This document shows, in pieces, positions 13,101-24,330 of a DNA stretch of 64,000 nucleotides. The translations under genes and the position numbers were made by a program. Below the pieces are notes generated by a model. That model did not search any database, was not told where the DNA came from, and worked only from the letters and a program-made list of their open reading frames with translations. Every line of letters starts with the position of its first letter. Positions within the stretch are counted from its first letter, which is position 1. This DNA comes from Bugula neritina (taxonomy: Eukaryota > Bryozoa > Gymnolaemata > Cheilostomatida > Bugulidae): the NCBI GenBank assembly GCA_964035545.1, contig OZ037765.1, positions 24,918,504 to 24,982,503 on the forward strand, written 5' to 3'.

Positions 13101-16100
13101 GAATATATGATTCCATTTGCCTAATGTCTCACCATATATGTATTGAAATAAACAGTTGAAATGATATAATGACTGTGTGACTTAATAGTTCATGATGCTA
13201 CTGTCACCCCATATTCAAGCTAACAATAAATCCTAGTTCCAAAGTTTCATGGATGTCTAAAAAAACAGTTAACTTGATGAAGTTTCCTGATAGTTGATGG
13301 ACAGCTAGTCAACACCATTGCCATAGTGACAGAAGTTCAATCATCACTTACGCACAACCACTTCTAAATAAAACAATAGTTAATCATTAAACTAACACCC
13401 TTCAAGTTAAAACTTATTACAACCAACATGCTGATGCAATTTTTTTTAGTGAAAGGCTTCTTTCAGAAGTGGAAACACGTAAGTAGGCTAAGTAGCATAT
13501 TAACAGTTATTGGGTTCTTTCCACACTTTCACGATTGAAAAGTGGGAGTGAGGAATTCACTTGTCCCCCCATACAGTTTTATGTTATGCCTTGGAACAGC
13601 CTGGTGGCCATTTAAGGTAAACCAGAATTTTACATACTTTCTTATGGAAGAGAACTGGCCGATACATGGACAGCACATGGCCTGATGATGTCTGCATATA
13701 AATTTGTATTCTTTTAGATGCCATCAAAACTCCATCAAACTCGTCCTCTGATGACTCACTGTCTTCTGCAACACCATAATTAATTTATAGCGGAATCCAT
13801 CAGTTCTAACAAAGAGATAAATTGATAGGTAATGAATAAGTATTTGGCTGTGAGCTTTGTATTAGTAGTCTGCAGCTATGTTTATAAATAGCAACTTTAT
13901 AAACACTTTATATGCAACATTTCACCTTAAAATTAGGAAGGGGATTTTGATCACTCATCAATCAATTTAGTCATAAAATGAAGGAACATTTACTAAGGAT
14001 TAAGTCATCTTCTTCACAGACTGTTGAGGTATTATTCATAACAGCACGTTGCTACACCAAACACACCTTCAACTATACCGGTGACAGCATTGTCTATATT
14101 ATCTTCTTTCAACGTGTACATAGATATCACACAGATAAAATGTCAAATATTTCATGTTAAACATTCAATTTATGGGCCAAGCCAAAAGTGGGTAGTTCCT
14201 TAATAGTTGAAGGAGCTTATATAAGCAATTGGTTCTATGTGCATAAACAGCAATAAAACGAGTTGGTATATGCACTTGAAAATTAAGCTGGCCTTGATAG
14301 TGGAGTATCTCTTTCCACTGAGGTCATGACACACAGCTCAGGATTTTGGTGTATGTAGCCAAAACATTTTCATGTTTTCACACTAATTAATGTTAAAAGG
14401 AATTCCATCTTCAACGATGCGTAATGATGCACACAACAAGTTTTAACTAAGAAGAGATCATGTCAAGGCAAGATTGGAAAATTAAAAATGTTGTGTTTCA
14501 GATAAAAGAAATCTCAGAAAAGAACTGTTGTTTTTTTCACTTGGCTCCAAACAAAAATGTATATACATTGTTAAAAAAGTATGGTTAAAAACATTTCTCA
14601 GCTACCAAACTTAAATGACTGTTTTAAAAGTAAGCAAAGCCAGGGGGGAAACATATTTTAGTAATATATTTGCTTATTCTGGCCACAAATTGGGTGTGAA
14701 ATTCTAAACAAACTCAATTCATTTTGATTAATTTACCACAAATTTGAAAATAAGATGTAGTAGAGATTATGGTAGTTGTTGCAATAACACAATGGGCCAT
14801 AATTTACTAATCTAGCTAGCAATTAAGTCTTCAACTGATTATATTATATTAATAAATCACTGTTTAATAATAAATACCCTATTCAAGTTGCTAATTATCT
14901 TATTTCTACAATTATGGAGGCAATTTGTTAGATTAAGTGAAGTATTGGTAACTTAAGTATGAGAAAATTTTCTTTTTGAGATCTTCAAATTACGGTTTTT
15001 GGGTTACTTGGTTAGACTTTTAACTTCTAAACACTTTGAAATAACACAATAATCCCACTGGATTTGACAGTAAATATTTTAATTTTCTGCAACAGGCATG
15101 TAATCTTGGTCATTTCCAAAGTACTAATAAATAGTAGTTTGAAATTTGAAAGTTGAACTAGTTATAGGAAAATGCTACATAATACTAAAAAATGATTTTG
15201 CAAGTAATGAATTGAGAAAATAATTGTAACACTTTTAGAACACAACAGATCACTGTTGAGTTTCAGATATTTTGGTAAGGGTAAAAGTCTTTGCTGATTA
15301 AAAAATTAGGGTAAATCTATGACTATTCCGTACGGAAAGCTTTTTTTAACCACTTTTCAGGTTTTAGTTTATTCCTTTTTACAATTTAAAACACATTTTG
15401 AATATATTAACAATACCACTATCAGATATACATACACCTTTTTTATAAAGTCAAACATAAAAACCTTTGAAATGTATCCTATGATTATATATTTAAATTT
15501 TATTATGTCATATCTTCTAATAACAAATTTGTACGCGATTATTTTTAATTTAATTTAATTGCTTTTATACTCAAAATATAATTCATTTTCAGTATATGCC
15601 TTCCAGTACAAACTTGTCTATAAATTGAACTGCCTGTGACATAGTGTTCAGATATTTAGTCATGACTTTGTGTTGATGCAAGCTAGATTATTGGCTTAAA
15701 TTTATGACTTTTGATTCTGTTGAATTTGTTTTTAGTTAGGCCTTGCTTTCAATTTTTTTTTCAAAATAAATTTAGCTCATATTAATTAACTCACACACCT
15801 AAAACAGGCATCATTGTTGTTTTCTGATGCTTTACTCTTGTAACCGTGGGCTTTTCCTCAGTATCACTCTCACTGAAGTCAGAACACGACAAACTTGATA
15901 TGCTGTCTACAAATTAAATATTTACATATGATTTTCAATAGTGAGAAATTAACTAAATTTACCTGCATTATAAAGAGCAGCACTGTATTAGTGCTGATGG
16001 TCTAGACATATTCAAATGACGAACTAATACTGTTGTGTACTTTATCAATTAATGATTTCAGAACATTATTATCATTCATCAAGCTAGCATGTTTATTACA

Positions 16101-18072
16101 TTAAATACTATGTAATTACAGAAAAGTGTCATAATACCAGATAAATATCAGATACTAAAAAGGAGCAAAACATTCCAAGGCAAATACATGTCTTTGTAAC
16201 AGTTGCTAACTAACAGTAATTAAAACATCACATCATTTAAACTTCTAAAAGATTCTATGACAAACTGAATTTGATAAAGGTGTAAGACCATATAACTAAA
16301 ACAATGAGATCTAAAGGAATAACTGCTCAGATTGTAACAGGAAGAGTGTCCTTCATTAGGGAGCAGCCGTGGTCTAGGGGTTAGAGCGTTTGCCTAGTAA
16401 ACACGAAGTCATGGGTTCGAACCCTACAAAGGCCATTGGTGATGTCAGGAAGAGCATCCAGTCATAATTGCTCCTGTGTCTCATCTAAATAGGTCCTTAG
16501 CCCTTTAACAAACACCCTTCCCATCAGGGGTTTTCTCACAGAGATGGTGACTATAAACTTGCGTGAGTTTTGTAAGAGTGTCATGCATTGAAAAGTTGTA
16601 AAAAACTAACATATAGCAACACAGTAAAGCTAGATCTTCATTAGCGACTGGTACAAAAGTTAAATGACTTACCTGCCATTTCAATGAAAGCTGTTTCAGT
16701 AACACTATTATAACCATGAAGCCTCCTTTTGATGTTAAAACGATGCCAGTCTCCCTTGAAGTGTTCCGTCTAGAAAAAGCTGAGCTGTTGTAAATATCCC
16801 AAAGATGGGCCATGGAAGAATGATACAACATTAAAGATATATTTCTAAACCAAACAAATAAGCAACTAGTTGCAGTAGTTTATTTTTCATAGCAGAAAGC
16901 TATATTATTTCTAATATTTAGCTCAAAATTTTAGGCATGTAATCTTTCAAAAACCGCAGTACATTTTGTATGATAATTTTCTATTTAACGATTATTCACA
17001 GCAATAAGTTACTATTGTAGTACAATATAACCCTAAGATTTTGCTGATAAAGAAAATCATGCAGTGAAATCAGCAGCAAAGCCAAGAAACTTCAAAATTA
17101 AATTTACAAAATTCCGAAATATAAGACGCTGTAATTGTCAAACCTGTTCATCTCTAGTATCAAAGATAATCCCACAGGAAGTACATGACATGGCAGAAGA
17201 CACTTGAAGCTCTGCTAACTTTGCTGTTGCAGAAACAGCAGTATTCTCTGAAATTCATCAATTATAAAACAAATACAGTAAAAACAATTTAAGTCTGATA
17301 AAAGTACATCAGCCTTAGAAAGGTACCTTGTCATTGGTTGCAAAAAAGCAGTAAAAATTGACTACTTTTGTTTGTAACAGGAAAGTAAGAAGGCTAGATA
17401 AAATGGGTGAAAAGTAGTGAGCGCCCATGTTAATGGATAATGTTGATGTGCTGATAACAGTAAATGAGTGTAAAGCTGCAGATAAATGATTATCAGATTT
17501 AGCAGCTATTTTAAGATATAACTAGCCTCTGTTAAACATATAAAACCCAGTAAAACCACTCATTAACAGATCCCTGGCTCATGAATATTTTCTGCCACAA
17601 TTGTAATGGGGTTTGAAACTCAACTCATCCTAGATTATCAGTTATAATCTACTGACATAACAGCTTTGTGGTGGAAAAGAATCGAAGGAACCAGCTATTA
17701 CCGATTTTCATTAACTACAAAATGTTGCTTGTGGTCATCAACGCCGAAAGATTAATAAATGTAAATAGTCAGTCATTTTTCTTAAAAATTAGAATATAAA
17801 TCTATTATGGTGAAGATTGTAGCAATTATAAGGCCATTTTTGTAAGGTCACCCATGTAAATTAAGGACAAAATTAAGAGAATTAGCTACTTAGTAAATAT
17901 TCCCAACACCTTGACTTCCGCTTTGTAACCTATCGCCAGAAATAGGTTTTACATCCTTTAGCAAGTCTGTTAGCCCTCCATCATGGCTAAACAATGAGAT
18001 AGTCGTGACTTTAGGTTTTGCTTTTGCTAGCTTTGGGCTAACAGTTACATTCACAGTCTTGGAGTCTTCCAT
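4114..18072 (-). CDS. ANKZF1: ANKZF1 / Vms1-type peptidyl-tRNA endonuclease
   Basis: Sixteen coding exons join in one frame to about 688 aa (human about 726). In order on the minus strand: 18072-17910, 17247-17144, 16769-16673, 15906-15799, 13765-13638, 12659-12544, 11831-11684, 9942-9717, 8930-8820, 6576-6427, 5917-5683, 5387-5276, 5102-5004, 4741-4661, 4396-4326, 4231-4114. The protein releases nascent chains from stalled 60S subunits in ribosome quality control. Visible parts: C2H2-like finger (C76, C79, H92, H98); VLRF1 release domain from about 200 to 340, with MGGGHFAAAVF, the HKTFHRY motif and GTSQSQ, where Q261 aligns with the catalytic Gln; ankyrin unit about 451-530; VCP-interacting motif of form R-x5-AA-x2-R at 624-634; C-terminal CxxC...CxxxC zinc site. 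The start is the first Met after an upstream acceptor (near 18113), so a 5'UTR intron is likely. A short exon may be missing between 9717 and 8930, where the human protein has extra sequence, but the phases fit without it. Confidence 0.95.
11184..11225. repeat. two exact 21-bp AT-rich tandem copies
   Basis: The unit CATATGATATATATGACATA(T) occurs at 11184-11204 and 11205-11225. It is rich in TATA/ATAT and partly self-complementary. It lies in an ANKZF1 intron; no function is evident. Confidence 0.8.
16361..16560 (+). mobile_element. tRNA-derived SINE-like insertion
   Basis: A tRNA-like head (about 16365-16437) has a good A box (TGGTCTAGGGG), an anticodon-loop-like CTAGTAA resembling tRNA-Thr(AGT), and a canonical B box (GGGTTCGAACCC). 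The anticodon and acceptor stems pair poorly, so this is not a working tRNA. It runs into a non-tRNA tail containing GTGATGTCAGGAAGAGCATC, a motif I recall from several animal retroposon tails (family not certain). It lies in the ANKZF1 intron between exons 3 and 4, antisense to the gene. The 3' limit is uncertain and no poly-A or flanking duplication is clear, so it is probably old. Confidence 0.65.
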
Positions 18073-18913
18073 AACACAGATTTTTTTCAGAACCTCTTTC
18101 GTTTTGTGAACTGAAAATATTAATAGAAATGACAACATAAATTTATAGCAATAGAGATATTACAAAAGGGCAGCAGCACTAAATAATGCAGTAGTTACAG
18201 AACTGCACAATAGTAATAGTATTTGAAACCAGTTTTCAAAATAGTTATTTCTTTATATCACCAATTTGCCCGACCCAAATCCTTTCAAGTAGTTTGAAGG
18301 TTGTCCAAGCAAGATAAAACAGCATTTGTTCGTGTAATACATTGAATAACAGTGCCGCTTACTGATAAAATTACTTAACAACTACTTTTATCAAAGTAAT
18401 TGCCTAACTCGAGCCATAGATTGTAGACTGTAGTACTTGAAATTCCTGACATTTCACCATAGCTTTTATCGCTGAAAATTGTCAGCCATTCATTAAAATG
18501 AGTTTATCCAAATTAAAAGACAGTAGAATCTGCACTTAATCATCTGTATCAGTTCAAATTAAAAGGGTAACTTCTATTTATATATCAGCAATTATTACAA
18601 CTTGTTTTTCAGTCCAAGACAGTTTAGTAAAAGTTGATTTGCTTTGACACATGAAGTAATGAAAGGAAATATATATTCAGAAAACAATTAAAAATATAAC
18701 AACTAAATTATTTTATTACAGCTTCAGATTAACCATTGGGCTTCAGTCAACCATAGTAGAGGTTAGAAGGTGTGCTATTGGCTAGAGATAACAACTTCAC
18801 TACCCTTTGACCTGATTACAATGTGTAAAGCATGTTTCCTTTCCAAACTAATACCAATAGCATTCCAATGAACCACTCGGAGCCATCAAGCTGGGAATAG
18901 TTCAACTGCCAGA
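18073..18913. promoter_or_regulatory. divergent intergenic region, candidate bidirectional promoter
   Basis: This lies between the ANKZF1 start codon (minus) and the ATG of the unrecognised plus-strand exon at 18914. A minus-strand acceptor (TTTTCAG, near 18113) upstream of the ANKZF1 ATG suggests a leader exon and the true transcription start further right. No clear TATA box or CpG cluster is visible. The promoter role is inferred from arrangement only. Confidence 0.35.
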
Positions 18914-19379
18914 ATGAAGACTGAACCCAGGGTATCTACATCAAGTGTAGAAAAACTGTCTACACTGTGTGAAGAGAAGGAACATGATAGCAGCGAAACT
19001 GCTTCTATTGAAAAAACACTTATAAATGATACACCAGCAAAAACTCCAAAGCATGAACTCAACAACAACATTAACAACAATAACAGAAAGCTACTGCTGA
19101 CCAACCAGCCATCTACCAGCAGCTTAACAAGCATCGAAGCAGCAAAAGACCACGTTTTCTTCGATCCAAACAGTGAGCCAGGATCTCCATGTGCCAAAAC
19201 CCCCAGCACTCCTTCCACCCCCACTACACCAACAACTGATGCCTGGATTAACACAGGAACGTGGAGAAGACGACAATTCTCAAAAGAAAGGACAATAAGT
19301 CTGAAAGAAGAAAACGAAGAGCTTGGCTTAGAAAACGTCATACCTTACCACAGAAGTCCCAAGGCTCTCTCAGATATGG
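18914..19379 (+). CDS. unrecognised Ser/Thr/Pro-rich first exon
   Basis: An open frame of 155 codons from ATG at 18914 ends in a good splice donor (ATGG|GTAAGC), phase 1. The protein is acidic and low-complexity, with an Asn-rich run (NNNINNNN), a Thr/Pro block (PSTPSTPTTPTT), then a less biased end with GTWRRRQFSKERTISL, ENVIPYHRSPKAL and possible phosphosites. Composition and codon use look coding. I do not recognise a family and found no continuing exon in the following 7 kb. It could be an alternative 5' exon of the downstream septin gene: the septin P-loop exon at 29816 also accepts phase 1, but that join would drop the septin N-terminal region, so I think it unlikely. More likely it is a separate small gene, or one whose other exons I missed. 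Confidence 0.45.
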
Positions 19380-22300
19380 GTAAGCAAATTATTTACAGTA
19401 GGATCTTGGTAGCTTTTCCTTGTCTGTGAAGACTATCTGGGACGGAATATGTAGATCACCAAGGGATTAGGTGTGAGACCCTGTGTGGCTACAGCTATAA
19501 GCTCAGTCCAAGCTGTTTGGTTGATAACTTAAAGACCTGCCTGCGTACTATAATTTATCACTTAGGGTCTTTTTTTATAATTAATGACTGGATTAACATC
19601 TGCTACGGCAAAACTTAAAACTTAACAGAGTAACGATAATATTTTTACTAAGTTATCACTCAATTGCAATGATATTTGCACATGAACAATGTAAAAAGTA
19701 TAAATAAAGTTCAGCAGTAAGGCAAAACAATACTGAAAAGGATCGCTACAAGTTTCAAACTTGAACGGTTATTGGGCCATGATAATTAGCACCAATAAAT
19801 TGCAATGGGAAATTAGAATCATGGTATCCAATCTATGCAATAGCGGAAATGATACTCTTGCTAGTACTTTTTAGGCTTTTTGAAGTTTTAACAAGCTCAA
19901 AAAAATTAAATATTAGTTGAATAAAGTTAGATTTCATTAGCGAAACTAATAACCACTTAGCTTACAATCAAACAAGTAATACACAACCTACTAATTTTGA
20001 CAGCACATAACTCAAGCTGCACACATAGCCAGCACCCTTAATCAACAGAATAAATTTCAGAGTCTCCGGTGCCTGACAGATGTCACTATCTACTACATAA
20101 CTAATGAACATTTGCATAAATTGAAAGCACGCCTCCAGTCGAGCCTTGGAGTGTTGAAGTGTATATTTTTTGGCAATTGTAAGCATTCTCCTAGCATTCA
20201 CATGTCGGCAAAAGCTCAAAACTGAGTAATGTATTTTCCCAGTGGCTATTTTACATAATGGATAAGTTCTTAGGCTAAACTTGAGTATGAACGACTAGTT
20301 CAGTTCTCAAACTCGAAATATAAAAAACTCATGCTAATTGGATAAAATAAATGTTGAATATTTTTGGTGCGACTTTAATTAGTTGTGTGATAGTTTGAAG
20401 AAAAATCATAAAATACAGTAAGTGTTATTGAATGGCATAGAAGTGCATGTATAAAATTACCAAACAAAAATGTATTTACTGCATTGTTCTAGTGTGCTCT
20501 ATCTTGCATAAGAGTGTACAAAAAAGTTTAAAAAATACTATATTTGATTACTAGATAACTGTTAAAAAACGACCCATCTTAATCTATGGGAACATAACTT
20601 CAAAAACCATTGTTACACATCATGCTCGAGAGGACAACTTCAAAGTATACTACTAAGCCAATTGTGTAAATGGGTAGTATTATATTTTCTATATGTTTCG
20701 TAATTGTATAATTATATCATACAGTAATAATAGCATACCAACTTAAATTCCTTTCGTGCAAATCACCATAAACCAACAAAATTATTTAAGACAATAACAG
20801 GCCTAGTCTCCTGGCAGCTACATTTCACAAGGAATTTTTTTTATATATTTGTCATACCTGTATTCAATACTCAGGTATATTTTATACCATATATCTATAT
20901 TATATATAATCTTACACATAATAGACAAATATAAATAAGATCTATGTATACTTTTGTAAAAGTAAGAATGTAAGGTTTACATGTTTTACGTCTCTTCAAA
21001 CATATATACAAGTATATTTTTTCATTATATGAAATTATACATGAAACTATAAAGAGAAAGTAGTTTCACTAAACAGTACTACAACAGTAGCCATTGGTAC
21101 TATTATGTCTATAACTAACTCAAAATTGCACTAAAGTTTGGGCTATGTTAGCCATTAGCCAACCATTCTAGGCATATTTAATTTTATATAAAAAAAACCC
21201 TTTACTCTATAAAATGCATGCCCACGTATGCCCATATATCCACATTTGCATTTCAAAAAGTGAATATAACATAGCCTCAACAATACAAAATGGCAATATT
21301 ATTTCACAGTTCTTATTACTGTAAAGCTCATGCAGTCAAAAATAAACATACTTTTAACAGGGCATTAAACACAAGTAATGATGCAAGAATTTTGCATTCT
21401 ACAATTATGCTATATTCAAGCAATTGTAATTTCTGGAGTTCAAAGTTGAAACCAGCATAACTTTAATATAATTGTTGTGCTTAACTGTTAATGCTACATA
21501 ATTAAACTTTCAGTTCTGTTAAATGTTAATTTTATAATTTTAAGCATTGTTCTACATTTTTAGTATAAAAAGACAACTCCCAACAACTACTCTTTATATT
21601 ATAAATTTAAAATAAGCATGTACATACACTGAGTCTTGTGAATAGAGCAGCTTGTGTTTGGTAAGAGAAGAAAGATACTGTACACTTTTCTGCACTTTTG
21701 TAGACTAATAAGCATAATCTATCAACAAACTATGTTAGGTCACCTACAAATATCACTGCAAATTTTAATGGGGGAGTTTACTGGCATATTTGGAATTGCA
21801 ATTCAAAGTAGTAGAAGTTTAAGCTAACAAAGAACATCAGTTTTGGCAAATTAAAAGCTGTAAATAAAATAAATTATTAAAACTAAACCTATACATCAAA
21901 TTCTGGTCTAATTATGCCTCTCAAATGTATCACATGACAAATGACAAAACAATCCATAAAGTGAATTTTTCATTTTCAAATAATGCAATAACTACTTTAC
22001 TGGTTATAAAAAATATAATTCTGAACTATATTCTTTGTGCACTAAAGCTAAGAAATTAGTTGCAAATATACTTATTAGAATGTAATAACTAATACTAGAT
22101 GTTTTATGCAAAGCAATTGGGTAATTTCAGTTCAGCTGACTTAAGAATTAGCAGCCATACTCAAAAGTCAAGCCACCAGAAAGTATGCTGACTGGGCAAT
22201 TACTCACTTGAATACTTATTGACTTGAGCACTTACTGACTTGGACAGTTGAATATGTTAAACTAATTTACAAAATTTAAATTTAAGAAAGCAAAAAATTA

Positions 22301-22719
22301 GAAGCAAACAGCTTATACCAAGTGCTCTAAACTTTACTTTATAGTGATGGAGTAGCAATGTAATAAAAAATATCTCAAGTAAATTAAGTAGGCAACTAAT
22401 TCAGTATTGCTAGGATGATTCAATGGCTATACTTATTGTTATTATAACTAGGTGGACATTTTGTAATAATTCAATCATTTTGCTGTCATCTAAGCCACAG
22501 CTTGCAATTTACTTAACTTACTGAACTTTACCATTACTAACCAAAATACAGTTGAATATTAATCACTACTTCTATTGTACCAACTATTATTATTAGTAAC
22601 AGCATCAGTAGAGTGTTTCAACTTTCATTTCAATTCGAACAAAAATGTGATCGAAATTATTTTAAAATTATTCAATTAGTTACAGCCAGTGCTGAAGCTA
22701 TAAAGCTAGCTAGAAACTA

Positions 22720-24330
22720 CTATTAGTATTAGTGTTGCTATGACTATTATAATTTAAATTATGGGTATTACTATTACTATTAGCATTATTGATTATACGA
22801 CTACGGGCTACGACTTACTTTTACTTTTAGTCTTATGAGGTAGGTAGTGCACTAGACCCACTCCTTCTGTCCTAGTACTAGTAATACTACTACTGCTACT
22901 ACTACAGTAGTAGTACTAGTACTACTACTAGTAGTAGTACGACTACTATTACTAGTAGTAGTAGTACTACTACTGCTACTACTACTAGTAGTAGTACTAC
23001 TACTAGTGATACTCATAATCATATTCATATAGTGATATTGAGTGATACTCATACTGATACTCACACTGGCACAGTTGGAGCTTGACAACTCATAAACTAT
23101 GGCTGGTTTTACTGTTAGAAATGTAATAATAAATTCAGATTTTGCAATATGTGTCAGTAGACTCAGCTTCTTGCATTCGATGGTGACATTGCGATTGGAT
23201 TTATCCTTTTTAATTATATGGTTGGGTGTTCAAGTTACGATAAGGATTATAAACATTGCCAGTCACTACACGTGATGGATGTTACCCGATTGGGTAGATT
23301 ACATTAGCCAAGTTAGCAAATATTCTTAATAGTAATCATAGTGCGAGCCATTGAACTGGAAAAGACAGATATTTGAGGTTATTGGTGCGAGCTTTTGGCC
23401 GCAGGCTATCAAATAGTGTCTTACAAAAGTAGCGGTGTTCATGCGCAACAGTCTCATTTCCGTATCCTAAAAAGTTTTGCCTATGTTTTAATTTTAAACG
23501 AACAACAACTCTAAGTTCAACGATATTTGTTTTCATTTTACTGGTTAACTTGGGCTAGTTTATATTATAGTTGATGCAAAACTGTAGCGTCGCTGTTTAG
23601 TACTAGTTACTACTGCAACTTTCCTCGCTTAGCCTCATTTTTAAATCGTGCATTATGTTCATTTCATTCTAATTTTCATTCTGATTCTGATTTCATTTGA
23701 ATTTCTATCACCTTCGGCTTCACCTTGGCTGTATTTAAACTCTAATATAATAATTTATATTAATATTACATTTACTTTTAGTTTTACTTTTAATCTATGG
23801 CTAGTATTGATATTGTAATTGTGTTCATCTCATTCTGATTCTATCACCTTGGACTTCGTTGTGTCTATGATATTGATAATGATTACATTTAAAGTTAATC
23901 TAAATATTAACATAATTCTATTATAATTATTTATTAAATTTAATGATTTCAATCTAGTACATCTAGTTTTATGGCTAGTATAGCTATAATTTGCTATAAG
24001 TAACTGCAAGTAGTGCTACTGTTTCTAATTCTATAATATTGGTATAATTATAATAATAATTTACTTTTAGTTTTACTTTTAGACCTTAGTGTTTGCTTGT
24101 ACTTATAGTATTAGTTTTACTATTAGTATCATGATATCTGTTACTGTTTTTATAACATTAACTCTATAAGAATGGACTATTAATATGTTATTAATAGTAA
24201 TATTACTATTAGTATAAGTATAACACTAATACTATGTAAATATTAATATTACAAGTATATCAATATTATTATTTGCTTTTGGTATTACAGTTAGTATTAG
24301 TATAACTATCTATATCAGTAATTTATTGGT
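22720..24330. repeat. degenerate TACTATTAG / TTTTAC-TTTTAG low-complexity region
   Basis: There are many imperfect copies of TACTATTAG, ATTAGTATTAG and the block TTTACTTTTAGTTTTACTTT (near 23769 and 24060). The same style recurs near 44.3-44.9 kb. It is not a clean microsatellite: units vary and are interspersed with phrases such as 'TTCATTCTGATTCTGATTTC'. No coding potential. Confidence 0.6.
22866..23012. repeat. (ACT)n/(AGT)n self-complementary trinucleotide tract
   Basis: About 145 bp in which runs of ACT and runs of AGT alternate, with ACTAGT at the switches. Because ACT and AGT are reverse complements, the tract can fold into several alternative hairpins on either strand. The 79-codon minus-strand frame across it encodes only Ser/Thr runs and is not a gene. 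Confidence 0.85.

Noticed and set aside
16365-16437. Possible tRNA-Thr gene
   Set aside because: A and B boxes are good, but the anticodon and acceptor stems mispair and the sequence runs into a SINE-type tail.
19968-20219. Minus-strand 83-codon frame with helical, BTB/BACK-like composition
   Set aside because: No acceptor or donor pair, no family motif, no conserved neighbour; frames this long arise by chance.
22852-23088. Minus-strand frame of Ser/Thr runs, 78 codons
   Set aside because: It is simply the translation of the ACT/AGT tract; the Met and flanks have no splice or start context.
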